Shown: one piece after another, positions 6,581 to 13,671 of the stretch
Layout of the letters: every line of letters begins with the position of its first letter
Position numbering within the stretch: position 1 is the stretch's first letter
Origin: Desulfobulbaceae bacterium UBA5173
GTDB lineage: Bacteria; Desulfobacterota; Desulfobulbia; Desulfobulbales; Desulfobulbaceae
NCBI GenBank assembly: GCA_002413355.1
Contig: DHWV01000069.1
Location: forward strand, 14,404 to 30,881
Reading direction: 5' to 3'
DNA length: 16,478 bases
Made by a program: the position numbers and the translations under genes
The notes under the pieces: model-generated
What the model was told of the DNA's origin: nothing
Databases searched by the model: none
Seen by the model: the letters and a program-made list of their open reading frames with translations, nothing else

Positions 6581-8515
6581 ATGAAGCACACGATCACCTT
6601 TCTCCCGGACAACGTGACCGCTGTCGTCAACCACGGCGAGACCCTGCTGGGCGCGGCTGCGCGGGCCGGAGTGTATGTCCACGCCTGCTGCGGCGGCGAC
6701 GGGGTTTGCGGCAAATGCAAAGTGCTGGTCAACAAGGGTGAGGTGCGCTCGGACAAGGCCAACCTGAAGCAAGAGGACTGGGACAAGGGCTACCGGCTGG
6801 CCTGCCGCTCGGCAGTGGAATCGGATATGGAAGTGACCATCCCGGAACTGACCACCAAAGGCGGCAGGGCACTCAAGCGCAAGCCCAAGACCACCCGCAC
6901 GGTCTCAGCTAAGGCATTGGACAGCTTGGTGGGTAAATGGCAGGTTGATCCGCCGGTGAGCAAAATCTATCTGGAGCTGCCGCCGCCGACCATAGAGGAC
7001 AACATCGCCGATATGCAGCGGGTGATGCGCGGCATTCGTCAGCATTTTCCTGAAGACCATCACCGCGAGCCGTACTACGATCTGCCAGAGTTGATTAAGT
7101 ACCTGCCGCGCACTCTGCGCGACGCAGATTGGAAAGTGACGCTGCTCCTTTTGCGCGGCCGGAACCAAGGCGACACCTTCCGCATTATAGATATAGAAGC
7201 AGGCGACACCACCAGCAGGCTCTACGGCTTGGCGGTGGACATCGGCACCACCACCTGTTCCGGCGTGCTGATTGACCTGCACAGCGGCGAGGTGCTGGCG
7301 GAGTCATCGGGCTACAACGGCCAGATTAGCTTCGGCGAAGACGTGATCTCGCGCATCATCTATGCTGGGCGGCCCGGTGGACTGAAGGCCTTGCAGGCTA
7401 AGGTGATTGGCACGATCAACGCCATCATTGAGGACATCTGCCGCCAAGTAGTCATCTCACCGTCGGACATTGCCTATATGATGGCCGCTGGCAACACGGT
7501 GATGTCACATCTCTTGCTGGGGCTTGATCCCAAATACCTGCGCGAGGCTCCTTATGTGCCCAGCGTCAGCGAGTTTCCCCTGACGAAAGCAGCAGATCTC
7601 GGCCTGCGCACCCATCCTTCCACCCGGCTCTTCCTTTATCCCTGCGTGGCCTCGTATGTGGGCGGCGACATTGTGTCGGGCGTTCATGCCTGCCAGATGG
7701 CCAAATCGGACAAGGTTAGCCTGTTTATAGACATTGGCACCAATGGCGAGATTGTGGTCGGCGGCAAGGATTGGTTAGTCTGCGCGGCCTGCTCGGCTGG
7801 CCCGGCCTTTGAAGGCGGCGGCATTCAGTACGGAATGCGGGCCACAGCCGGGGCAATTGAGAAGTTTCAAATCCACCCGGAAACACTGGAGCCAATGCTG
7901 GTCACAGTCGGCCAAACCAAGCCGAGCGGCATCTGCGGCTCTGGCCTGATTGCTATCGTCGCCGAGCTGCTGGAGAACAAAGTAATTGACCAGCAGGGCA
8001 AATTCCGCCACGACTTGGACACGCCCCGCGTCCGCTCAGGCAGCAGCGGCTGGGAGTATGTTCTGGCTTGGGAGCACAACTCGATGATCGGCGAGGATAT
8101 CATTCTCACCGAGGTGGACATTGATAACCTGATGCGGGCCAAGGGCGCGATGTATGCAGGCTACCAGACCTTGCTGGAGTCTGTCGGCCTGAGCTTCGCT
8201 GACTTGGAGCAGGTCATTCTCGCAGGTAACTTCGGGGCCTATTTAGACTTGGAGCAGGCGATTTGCATCGGTCTGCTGCCAGACATCGACCGGGAGCATT
8301 TTTACTATCTCGGCAACGCCTCCATGCTCGGCTGCCAGATCAGCATGACCGACATGAGCCGTTTCCGTGAGCGGGAAGGCGTGCGCCAGCTGATGACCAA
8401 CATGGAGCTGTCCGAAAACCCGCAGTTCATGCAGCACTACATGGCCGCACTGTTCCTGCCGCACACCGACATGCGGCTCTTTCCGAGCATTGGGAGGAAG
8501 CTGGCAGGGGAATGA
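6581..8515 (+). CDS. 2Fe-2S ferredoxin-ASKHA ATPase, RACo/DUF4445 family
   Basis: This 644-residue protein has the architecture of reductive activators of corrinoid proteins, which use ATP and a low-potential iron-sulfur cluster to reduce inactive Co(II) back to Co(I) on methyl-transferring corrinoid proteins. Seen: an N-terminal 2Fe-2S domain (1-90) with cluster ligands Cys37, Cys43, Cys46 and Cys75 (C-x5-C-x2-C-x28-C) and an extra Cys36; a linker domain (about 110-205); then the ASKHA nucleotide-binding fold with GLAVDIGTTTCSGVL from 216, MAAGNTVMSHLL, FIDIGTNGEIVVGG, GICGSGLIA and LAGNFGAYLD. GGAG lies five bases before the ATG. It is the only complete plus-strand gene in the window and stops 8 bases from its convergent neighbour. 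No methyltransferase or corrinoid-protein gene adjoins it, so its partner is unknown. Confidence 0.88.
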   Translation: MKHTITFLPDNVTAVVNHGETLLGAAARAGVYVHACCGGDGVCGKCKVLVNKGEVRSDKANLKQEDWDKGYRLACRSAVESDMEVTIPELTTKGGRALKRKPKTTRTVSAKALDSLVGKWQVDPPVSKIYLELPPPTIEDNIADMQRVMRGIRQHFPEDHHREPYYDLPELIKYLPRTLRDADWKVTLLLLRGRNQGDTFRIIDIEAGDTTSRLYGLAVDIGTTTCSGVLIDLHSGEVLAESSGYNGQISFGEDVISRIIYAGRPGGLKALQAKVIGTINAIIEDICRQVVISPSDIAYMMAAGNTVMSHLLLGLDPKYLREAPYVPSVSEFPLTKAADLGLRTHPSTRLFLYPCVASYVGGDIVSGVHACQMAKSDKVSLFIDIGTNGEIVVGGKDWLVCAACSAGPAFEGGGIQYGMRATAGAIEKFQIHPETLEPMLVTVGQTKPSGICGSGLIAIVAELLENKVIDQQGKFRHDLDTPRVRSGSSGWEYVLAWEHNSMIGEDIILTEVDIDNLMRAKGAMYAGYQTLLESVGLSFADLEQVILAGNFGAYLDLEQAICIGLLPDIDREHFYYLGNASMLGCQISMTDMSRFREREGVRQLMTNMELSENPQFMQHYMAALFLPHTDMRLFPSIGRKLAGE

Positions 8516-8523
8516 CGGGGTAC

Positions 8524-10440
8524 TCACACCAGCGTCGCCTTCACACCCGGCGGAATCCCTTTCCGGCAGGGATTTTCCTGAAACACTTCCTGCAACGCCC
8601 TGCCGAGCTGGCGGAAGAGCAGCAGCCATCCTTCCGCCGGATCAATGTTTTCGCGGACGTGAATCATGATGCTGCAATCCAGACCGCCTGCCAAGCCGTC
8701 GAGGAAGTCATCTAAATCTTCGGAGAACAGGCCGCCGAAAACATCGTGGCCAAGCAGGAACCGCTGGCGGAACGCGCTGTACGGTTCGCTGAACGGCACG
8801 AATTTGACGAATTTGCGCCCTTCCACGCTCACGCCGACGCTGACCGACTGGCTGGCCAAGTCGTCCGCCGTGCTGACGCTGCTGCCCGCGCCCTGCACGC
8901 CGCAGCGGTTCATGCGGAGAATCAGCAGCTCTTTTAAAGCCTTGCCCAGCACAAGGCCGACATCCTCCATCACCACATGGCTGGAACTCAGCCGCTCGGC
9001 GACGAAATCCACAGCCAGCGTGAAGCCTGCCTCCTGCGCCATCGCCTCCATCAGACCGCTGAAACCGCTCACCTGAATAGACGGCCCGACTTTGAAACTG
9101 TACGTGCCGGGCCAGTGCTCGGCGCAATTCACCGCCACGCGCACCCGGCTTTCCGCAGTGGTGCGTACCACAGCGGCGGCCTGCTCAGACAGCTCCTCAA
9201 CCACGATGCCGTGCGCCGGAGCGGCCTTGCCTGCTGCCGCATCTGCCTGAGCTGGCGGCATTCTCGGCGCAAACATCTTGCTCAGGGCAATGCCAACCGA
9301 ACGGAACACGCCCTCCCACGCATGGTGCGGGTCTTCTACGCCGCAGATGCGGACATGTAGCCGCACCTGCAAGCCCTGCGTCAGCCCGCGCAGCAGCTCC
9401 AGCAGCGGCGCGCTGGAGGCTAGCTGCTCGCAGCGCAGACCGAAAAACCACGTCGGATCAAGCTGCTCCACGGTTTCAATCAGGAAATCCGGCTCGGCGG
9501 CAAAGGCGACCGCCACTTCCGCGCTGCCGTCGTCAATCATGCCTAACGCTGCCCCGTTGTTTGTCCGGCGGGGAAATCCGGCAATCGTCCGGCCCAGCGC
9601 AAGGCCAAGCTGCGGCCAGTCATTGCTGTTCCACAACAAATCAATACCGCAGCCCATCCGCCAAGCAATATGCTCGACCATGTGGCTGACAAAATCATTC
9701 GGCGTGAGCAGCTTTTTTTTGGTTGGCTCACCAAAATGCAGGGCGATTTGATTTGGCATGAATGAGGAATATACTCTGCGGATGAAATCAGCCTGCTCTA
9801 ATGCAGCGAATGTTGTGCCGCCGGTTGCCACACCGATGGTGAAGCAGCCTGCTTTGCTGCCTGCCTCCGCGCCGAGCAGGGAATCTTCAATCACTGCGCA
9901 CTGCGCTGGCGGAAATTCTAAGAGGTTTGCGGCGTAGATGTAGGTGTCAGGCGCAGGCTTGGGCCGCAGATTGTGCAGATCATTGCCGACAATCAGATCA
10001 AAATATTCAGCAATGCCGGATTGCGTAACAATCTTGCGCACATCTTCGGTCGGATTATTGGAAACCACCGCTGTTTTAATTCCCTGCGCTTTGCAGGCGG
10101 CAAGAATCTCAACAATGCCCGGATTGACAGGAAAAACCGATTCGTTGCGGACTTGATTGTACTCAGCCAGAACAGCACTCTGCACAGCATCTGCCGCCGT
10201 GATGCTCTCTTCGGTCTCGACAAAGGCAAAAATTCGCCGCCAGAATTCCGGCGGATGATAGGCGAAGATCGAGCGGATGAATTCTTTCGAGAGATTGACC
10301 GGCCTGCCAAGGTGTTTCTTCAGTAGCTCGCCGCAAAGGGAAAGATCAAGGCCGAGGCTGTCTAAAAGAACGCCGTCCATGTCGAACAGGATGGCCTTGG
10401 TTTCGTCGGGGAGCCATTGCATGAGAATCTGCCTGCACAT
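8524..10440 (-). CDS. HAD phosphatase fused to two degenerate HisB-type (IGPD) domains
   Basis: This 638-residue fusion has no familiar function. Residues 14-227 form a beta-phosphoglucomutase-like HAD hydrolase with all motifs present: FDMDGVLLD (nucleophile Asp20, acid/base Asp22), VVSNN (Ser127), RPKPAPD (Lys161) and VIEDSLLG (Glu185, Asp186). Residues 228-390 and about 422-620 each resemble imidazoleglycerol-phosphate dehydratase. Copy A keeps the second-half signature (EDPHHAWEGVFRSVGIAL, His372, His373, Glu376) but has NSNDWPQLGLALG where DHHTVED belongs. Copy B keeps a partial first-half signature (SSHVVMEDVGLVLGKAL, His488, Glu492, Asp493) and the family N-terminus VVRTTAESRVRVAVN, but has NIDPAEG in place of the second histidine pair. 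An Ala-rich linker (about 391-421) joins them. The start is uncertain: an ATG at 10422 (residue 7) is equally possible and neither has a strong ribosome-binding site. It is not expected to be a normal HisB. Confidence 0.85.
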   Translation of the reverse strand: MCRQILMQWLPDETKAILFDMDGVLLDSLGLDLSLCGELLKKHLGRPVNLSKEFIRSIFAYHPPEFWRRIFAFVETEESITAADAVQSAVLAEYNQVRNESVFPVNPGIVEILAACKAQGIKTAVVSNNPTEDVRKIVTQSGIAEYFDLIVGNDLHNLRPKPAPDTYIYAANLLEFPPAQCAVIEDSLLGAEAGSKAGCFTIGVATGGTTFAALEQADFIRRVYSSFMPNQIALHFGEPTKKKLLTPNDFVSHMVEHIAWRMGCGIDLLWNSNDWPQLGLALGRTIAGFPRRTNNGAALGMIDDGSAEVAVAFAAEPDFLIETVEQLDPTWFFGLRCEQLASSAPLLELLRGLTQGLQVRLHVRICGVEDPHHAWEGVFRSVGIALSKMFAPRMPPAQADAAAGKAAPAHGIVVEELSEQAAAVVRTTAESRVRVAVNCAEHWPGTYSFKVGPSIQVSGFSGLMEAMAQEAGFTLAVDFVAERLSSSHVVMEDVGLVLGKALKELLILRMNRCGVQGAGSSVSTADDLASQSVSVGVSVEGRKFVKFVPFSEPYSAFRQRFLLGHDVFGGLFSEDLDDFLDGLAGGLDCSIMIHVRENIDPAEGWLLLFRQLGRALQEVFQENPCRKGIPPGVKATLV

Positions 10441-10460
10441 ATAGTTCGGAATGTCACATT

Positions 10461-10466
10461 ATTATA
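10461..10466 (-). promoter_or_regulatory. Candidate -10 box of the HAD-IGPD gene
   Basis: The minus strand has a perfect TATAAT here, 20 to 40 bases before the two possible starts (10440, 10422). No convincing -35 hexamer lies 16-18 bases upstream. Initiation near 10454 would give a usable leader mainly for the ATG at 10422. Confidence 0.35.
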
Positions 10467-10469
10467 CTT

Positions 10470-10577
10470 GTCACACCGCCACACCAGCCGGTTGAAATCG
10501 GCATTCAGGCGGCGAACTGTGGTTTGAGCCGTCTCCTGATCTATCTCATGCCAACCTGCTTGAAATACTCTTCTATT
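10470..10577 (-). pseudogene. Possible decayed coding remnant between minE and the HAD-IGPD gene
   Basis: In the 196-base gap, one minus-strand frame is open and protein-like without a start: RRVFQAGWHEIDQE followed by TAQTTVRRLNADFNRLVW and RCDKYNNV. Immediately upstream a different frame reads QYRKREIK before a stop, as if one ancestral reading frame had suffered a frameshift. I do not recognise the family. The composition (Trp, His, Cys, and charged residues in helix-like spacing) suggests old coding sequence rather than random DNA, but the stretch is short and coincidence is possible. Confidence 0.25.
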
Positions 10578-10636
10578 TTATTTCTCGCTTACGGTATTGA
10601 AAAAAACAATGCGATAGTTCACAACTTGGGTTATGC

Positions 10637-10936
10637 CTAAGGCTCACGCGGCGGCTCTGGTTCAGCGGATTTTTCCTCGCGCTGGCAGGCGCGCTCTGGC
10701 AAGGCGATGTTCAGCTCCAAAATTTCGCAGTCTGCGTCCCGGTCCAGCGTGATGGAGATATCATCCTGACTGATATCGACGTATTTCTTAATCACCGCAA
10801 GCAGTTCGTCCTGGAGCTGCGGCAGAAAAGAAGGCCGGTTCCGCTGAATCTTGTCTCTGGCAATCAGAATGCTCAACCGTTCCTTGGCCACTTCCGCCGA
10901 TTTGCGGTTGGCGTTGAAATAGTCAAATAAGCCCAT
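10637..10936 (-). CDS. minE: Cell division topological specificity factor MinE
   Basis: This 99-residue MinE stimulates the ATPase of membrane-bound MinD and so drives the pole-to-pole oscillation that keeps MinCD away from midcell. It begins MGLFDYF, the membrane-targeting N-terminus, followed by the anti-MinCD helix region SAEVAKERLSILIARDK (14-30). The topological domain follows, with FLPQLQDELLAVIKKYVDI and the beta-strand CEILELNIALP. A short acidic/proline tail (EPEPPREP) makes it slightly longer than the E. coli protein (88 aa). The ATG directly follows the minD TAG, with the ribosome-binding site GGAGG inside the last minD codons, so the two are translationally coupled. No clear terminator follows. 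Confidence 0.95.
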   Translation of the reverse strand: MGLFDYFNANRKSAEVAKERLSILIARDKIQRNRPSFLPQLQDELLAVIKKYVDISQDDISITLDRDADCEILELNIALPERACQREEKSAEPEPPREP

Positions 10937-11749
10937 CTAATTGCCTCCGAAGAATTTACTGAAGATGCTTTTCTTTTTCGGGTCAATGAAGCGCATCTCC
11001 ACGTCTTCCCCAAGAAAGCGGGCCACACAGTCATGATAGGCCATGCCCGCTTCGCTGCTGCTGTTGGCGATCACCGGCACGCCTTGGTTGGAGGCGGTCA
11101 ACACGGCTTCAGATTCCGGGATGACACCCAGCAGGGGAATGGAGAGAATTTCCTGAATATCTTTCACCGACAGCATCTCGCCCTTCAGCACCCGTTCCGG
11201 CGAGTAGCGGGTGAGGAGCAGATGCTCTTTGACCGGCGTACGGTTTTCAACCACCCGCTTGGTTTTGCTAGCGAGCAGGCCAAGAATGCGGTCTGAGTCG
11301 CGCACCGAGGAAATCTCCGGGTTGGTGACGACCAGTGCTTCATCGGCAAAGTACATCGCCATGAACGCACCATGCTCTATCCCGGCGGGGGAATCGCAGA
11401 CGATGTAGTCAAAGCTCGCCTTCAGCTCTTCCAGCACGCCCTCCACACCTTCCATAGTCAACGATTCCTTGTCCTTAGTCTGCGAGGCGGGCAGGATGTA
11501 CAGGTTCTCGGTGCGTTTGTCGCGGATCAGAGCCTGATTGAGGCGGGCCTCCTTGTTGATCACGTTGACAAAGTCATACACCACCCGACGCTCGCAGCCC
11601 ATGACGAGGTCGAGATTGCGCAGGCCGACATCAAAATCAATCACCGCCGTTTTGTAGCCTTCTAAGGCCAAGCCCATGGCAAAGGCCGCGCTGGTCGTGG
11701 TTTTGCCGACACCTCCTTTGCCTGAGGTGACTACGATAATCTTGGTCAC
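10937..11749 (-). CDS. minD: Septum site-determining ATPase MinD
   Basis: This 270-residue ParA/MinD-family ATPase dimerises on the inner membrane with ATP, recruits MinC and is released by MinE. The deviant Walker A GKGGVGKTT lies at 10-18, VIDFDVGLRNLDLVMG at about 38-53, SPAGIEHGA is the switch region, and the C-terminal amphipathic membrane-binding helix is KKKSIFSKFFGGN. The start codon is GTG, with AAAGGAG seven bases upstream; no ATG start fits the family N-terminus TKIIVVTSGKGG. It follows minC by 22 bases and abuts minE, giving the standard minCDE order. Confidence 0.97.
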   Translation of the reverse strand: MTKIIVVTSGKGGVGKTTTSAAFAMGLALEGYKTAVIDFDVGLRNLDLVMGCERRVVYDFVNVINKEARLNQALIRDKRTENLYILPASQTKDKESLTMEGVEGVLEELKASFDYIVCDSPAGIEHGAFMAMYFADEALVVTNPEISSVRDSDRILGLLASKTKRVVENRTPVKEHLLLTRYSPERVLKGEMLSVKDIQEILSIPLLGVIPESEAVLTASNQGVPVIANSSSEAGMAYHDCVARFLGEDVEMRFIDPKKKSIFSKFFGGN

Positions 11750-11771
11750 GTGTGTTCTCCTTTATTAATGA

Positions 11772-12503
11772 CTACAAAGCCGTGATGTGCAGCCTGCCGC
11801 CGTGCAGCCGGATTTGCACAGCCTTGAAGCGCAGATTGGCTGGAAAGTCCTCGCTGACGAGATGGATGCCCGCGATGGAGACCAGCTCGGCCTCCAGCTT
11901 CTGGCAGAAAATGCGGGCGTTCGGGCTGCCGCCGCAGCCGGCAAAGGCTCGGCCCCGCAGCGCGCCATACACGTGAATGCTGCCGGGCGCGGCAATCTCC
12001 GCGCCGGAGCCAACAGAGGCCAAAATGGTCAAGTCGCCGTGGTCAATGACCACGCTTTGCCCAGATCGTACCGGCTCAGTGATGATGCGGGAGCTTTCCA
12101 AGACCGCCTGCCGCACTTCCGCTGCTGGCACATCTTCCGCAGTTTCGGATTGTTCCGCCTGCTGCCTACCTCCGGCCCGCGCGGTCAGCACGGCTAATTC
12201 CAGAGCCGCAGCGTGGCTCTTCAGCCGCTCTGCTCCGCCGATGATGCCGACCGGCAGGAAGCCCTGCGCCCGAACAATGCTGACCAGCATGGCCAAATCA
12301 AACTCTTCGTCCTCATCAAGCTCCCGCAGGCTGATAACCACCGGCGCATGATGGAAAAAATCTGGAGCCTGTCTGACTTTCTCGGCCAGCTGGGCTGTCA
12401 GCGCGTCCATATCGTTCCGCCGCAGCGACAGCACCAGAATGGTGAATGCCGCGCCCTTCAGATCAAAGACCGCCTTGCCGTCATTTTTTGCGGAAGTGGA
12501 CAT
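11772..12503 (-). CDS. minC: Septum formation inhibitor MinC
   Basis: This 243-residue protein is the FtsZ-antagonising member of the Min system, bringing depolymerising activity to the poles through MinD. The N-terminal domain (about 1-105) carries FDLKGAAFTILVLSL and the end of the fold at GFLPVGIIGG. A variable Glu/Gln-rich linker (about 128-150) follows. The C-terminal beta-helix that binds MinD and dimerises shows VRSGQSVVIDHGDLTIL, GAEIAAPGSIHVYGALRGRA and the final AELVSIAGIHLV. No good ribosome-binding site is visible, which suggests coupling to the membrane-protein gene ending 21 bases upstream. Confidence 0.94.
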   Translation of the reverse strand: MSTSAKNDGKAVFDLKGAAFTILVLSLRRNDMDALTAQLAEKVRQAPDFFHHAPVVISLRELDEDEEFDLAMLVSIVRAQGFLPVGIIGGAERLKSHAAALELAVLTARAGGRQQAEQSETAEDVPAAEVRQAVLESSRIITEPVRSGQSVVIDHGDLTILASVGSGAEIAAPGSIHVYGALRGRAFAGCGGSPNARIFCQKLEAELVSIAGIHLVSEDFPANLRFKAVQIRLHGGRLHITAL

Positions 12504-12524
12504 GTTGCTTTTCGGTGAAAACGG

Positions 12525-12950
12525 TCAAGCCGCCGCGCTCTTGTTCTTGTTATACGGATTGCACTCGGGATAGAGCCGCTCGGCGCAGTCTGGGCAGATG
12601 CCGTGGGTGAACTTCGCATCAGACTGCTCCCGGATATACGTTTCCAGCGGCTGCCAGTCGCCGTGTTCTCTTCTGATTCGTTTGCAGGCGGCGCAGATGG
12701 GCAGCATTCCTTCGAGATATTTTATCCGCCGGAATAAATTGCTGGTCAACTGCATGGCTCCTGCGGCGACAAGGGCGATGACAATGCTTTCAAACAGCGA
12801 TTCCCGCCAGTTCACCGGCGTTTTTTCCGCGCCAAGCAGAAGGGCCGGAATGTCAATGATTTCATCCAGCCAGACAAGGACGATGATGCAGGCGAATGCC
12901 GCCGCCTCATAGGCAATCACCCGTTTGGAGATGAAGTTTTTCTCGGTCAT
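12525..12950 (-). CDS. Small membrane protein with zinc-ribbon tail
   Basis: This protein is unnamed. From the chosen ATG at 12950 it has 141 residues. There are two hydrophobic segments, about 11-40 (AAAFACIIVLVWLDEIIDI) and 53-70 (ESIVIALVAAGAMQLTS). The C-terminal soluble part has paired cysteines: ICAACKRIRREHGDW (Cys86, Cys89), then FTHGICPDCAERLYPE (Cys119, Cys122), with Cys130 spare. This tail is recurrent: it is commonly appended to PAS/GAF-type sensor proteins in proteobacteria, where I recall it as a probable metal-binding ribbon of unknown job. Here it stands without any kinase or cyclase domain. The frame is open up to 13046, but upstream residues look non-coding; no start has a clear ribosome-binding site, so the N-terminus is uncertain. 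It is probably cotranscribed with minCDE. Confidence 0.7.
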   Translation of the reverse strand: MTEKNFISKRVIAYEAAAFACIIVLVWLDEIIDIPALLLGAEKTPVNWRESLFESIVIALVAAGAMQLTSNLFRRIKYLEGMLPICAACKRIRREHGDWQPLETYIREQSDAKFTHGICPDCAERLYPECNPYNKNKSAAA

Positions 12951-12980
12951 GCTTGAGTTCAGGAGGAGACATTCCGCCCA

Positions 12981-12996
12981 GTATCCAGCCGGATAC
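12981..12996 (-). promoter_or_regulatory. Small hairpin in the leader upstream of the membrane-protein gene
   Basis: A perfect inverted repeat, GTATCC-AGCC-GGATAC, lies about 30 bases before the ATG at 12950. Between it and the start the minus strand carries CTCCTCCT, complementary to ribosome-binding-site sequence. Either could affect translation, but this is pattern only. Confidence 0.25.
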
Positions 12997-13082
12997 GCTG
13001 ACTGAACAACCAGTAACGAAAACATGCGGCGCGAACGGCAGCGCATCTACGGAGAAAAAGCAATAGTCAATGGTTGTTATTC

Positions 13083-13088
13083 ACTATA
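13083..13088 (-). promoter_or_regulatory. Candidate -10 box for the membrane protein-minCDE transcript
   Basis: TATAGT (5 of 6) on the minus strand, with a poor -35 (CTGGAA) 17 bases upstream. It lies within a GTTAT-N5-ATAAC inverted repeat. It sits just downstream of the cell-wall-hydrolase terminator, where the next promoter is expected. Confidence 0.28.
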
Positions 13089-13152
13089 ACCGTTTTCAGG
13101 ATTAGTTCCAGCCGGAATTGCAGCGACGGAATTTTTTTCCAAGCGGAGGGGG

Positions 13153-13187
13153 AAAATAAAAAAGCCGCTCCGGCTGCCCGGAACGGC
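13153..13187 (-). terminator. Intrinsic terminator of the cell-wall hydrolase gene
   Basis: The minus-strand RNA folds into a nine-base-pair stem, GCCGUUCCG / CGGAGCGGC (one G-U pair), with a six-base loop, followed by UUUUUUAUUUU. It begins about 25 bases after the hydrolase stop codon. This is a textbook factor-independent terminator and isolates that gene from minCDE downstream. Confidence 0.9.
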
Positions 13188-13211
13188 CCCCTCCCGCTCC
13201 TGAGAGGCAGT

Positions 13212-13577
13212 TCAGTTGCGGTAGAACAGGTGTTCGCCGTACTTGGCGACGTAGGTTTTGTCAGCAGCCCATCGAGGGCGGACATCCTGCCGGTGGTAGA
13301 ACGTGGCACCTCTGGTGAAATCTTTGCTGGTCATAGCCTTCATCGCTGTTTTCATGCAGTCAGCAAAAACCTCCGGCTCGGTCGGCATGTAGGAATCTTG
13401 GAGAAAGGTCCAGCTGAATTGATGAGGAGCCATGACCACCTGCTCAACGGTCTGCTTGTTCTCAGTGGCCCGGTTAAGGGTGACATGGGCGACGGCGAGC
13501 TGACCGATCTGGGGTTCGCTGCGGGCTTCGTGGTAAATGTTCAGCGTCAGCCACAGCAGTCCTTCGAGAAAACTCAT
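13212..13577 (-). CDS. SleB-like cell-wall hydrolase (Hydrolase_2 family)
   Basis: This 121-residue protein is the minimal catalytic domain of the SleB/CwlJ group, which cleaves the peptidoglycan glycan chain as a lytic transglycosylase. Seen: WLTLNIYHEARSEP with the catalytic glutamate at residue 17, GQLAVAHVTLNRA (25-37), HQFSWTF, GATFYHR followed by the tryptophan of RPRWA, and the terminal GEHLFYRN. The start at 13577 is chosen for GAGGT seven bases upstream; a longer frame to 13613 begins in a repeat array. There is no separate signal peptide or wall-binding domain: the hydrophobic N-terminus is part of the domain itself. Export is therefore unclear, and a phage-type lysin origin is possible. 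It is monocistronic, with its own terminator. Confidence 0.82.
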   Translation of the reverse strand: MSFLEGLLWLTLNIYHEARSEPQIGQLAVAHVTLNRATENKQTVEQVVMAPHQFSWTFLQDSYMPTEPEVFADCMKTAMKAMTSKDFTRGATFYHRQDVRPRWAADKTYVAKYGEHLFYRN

Positions 13578-13602
13578 AACCTGCACCTCGTCTGATGGTG
13601 TT

Positions 13603-13661
13603 TTCATCATCAATCATCGTCGATCATTTTCTGATCACCGTTGATCATTATTCGTCATCAT
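13603..13661. repeat. Six helically phased ATCAT-type direct repeats upstream of the cell-wall hydrolase
   Basis: Units starting at 13603, 13613, 13623, 13634, 13644 and 13654 read TTCATCATCA, ATCATCGTCG, ATCATTTTCTG, ATCACCGTTG, ATCATTATTC and GTCATCATTG. The period is 10-11 bases and the loose consensus is ATCATYRTYG. The array ends 26 bases before the hydrolase ATG. A period matching the DNA helical turn suggests cooperative protein binding on one face, but a decayed microsatellite-like tandem repeat is also possible. Confidence 0.6.
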
Positions 13662-13671
13662 TGAGCGCAGA

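Noticed and set aside
8524..10440. Annotating the HAD-IGPD fusion as hisB (histidine biosynthesis).
   Set aside because: The HAD part is not of the HisB-N class and neither IGPD copy keeps a full metal-binding signature; no other his gene is nearby.
10590..10636. Intrinsic terminator after minE using the seven-T run.
   Set aside because: No stable GC-rich stem directly precedes the T tract; the visible pairing is short and AT-rich.
13603..13661. CRISPR array or microsatellite in the ATCAT repeats.
   Set aside because: Units are only 10-11 bases with no spacers and no cas genes. It is too imperfect to be a simple recent microsatellite, so it is kept only as a phased repeat.
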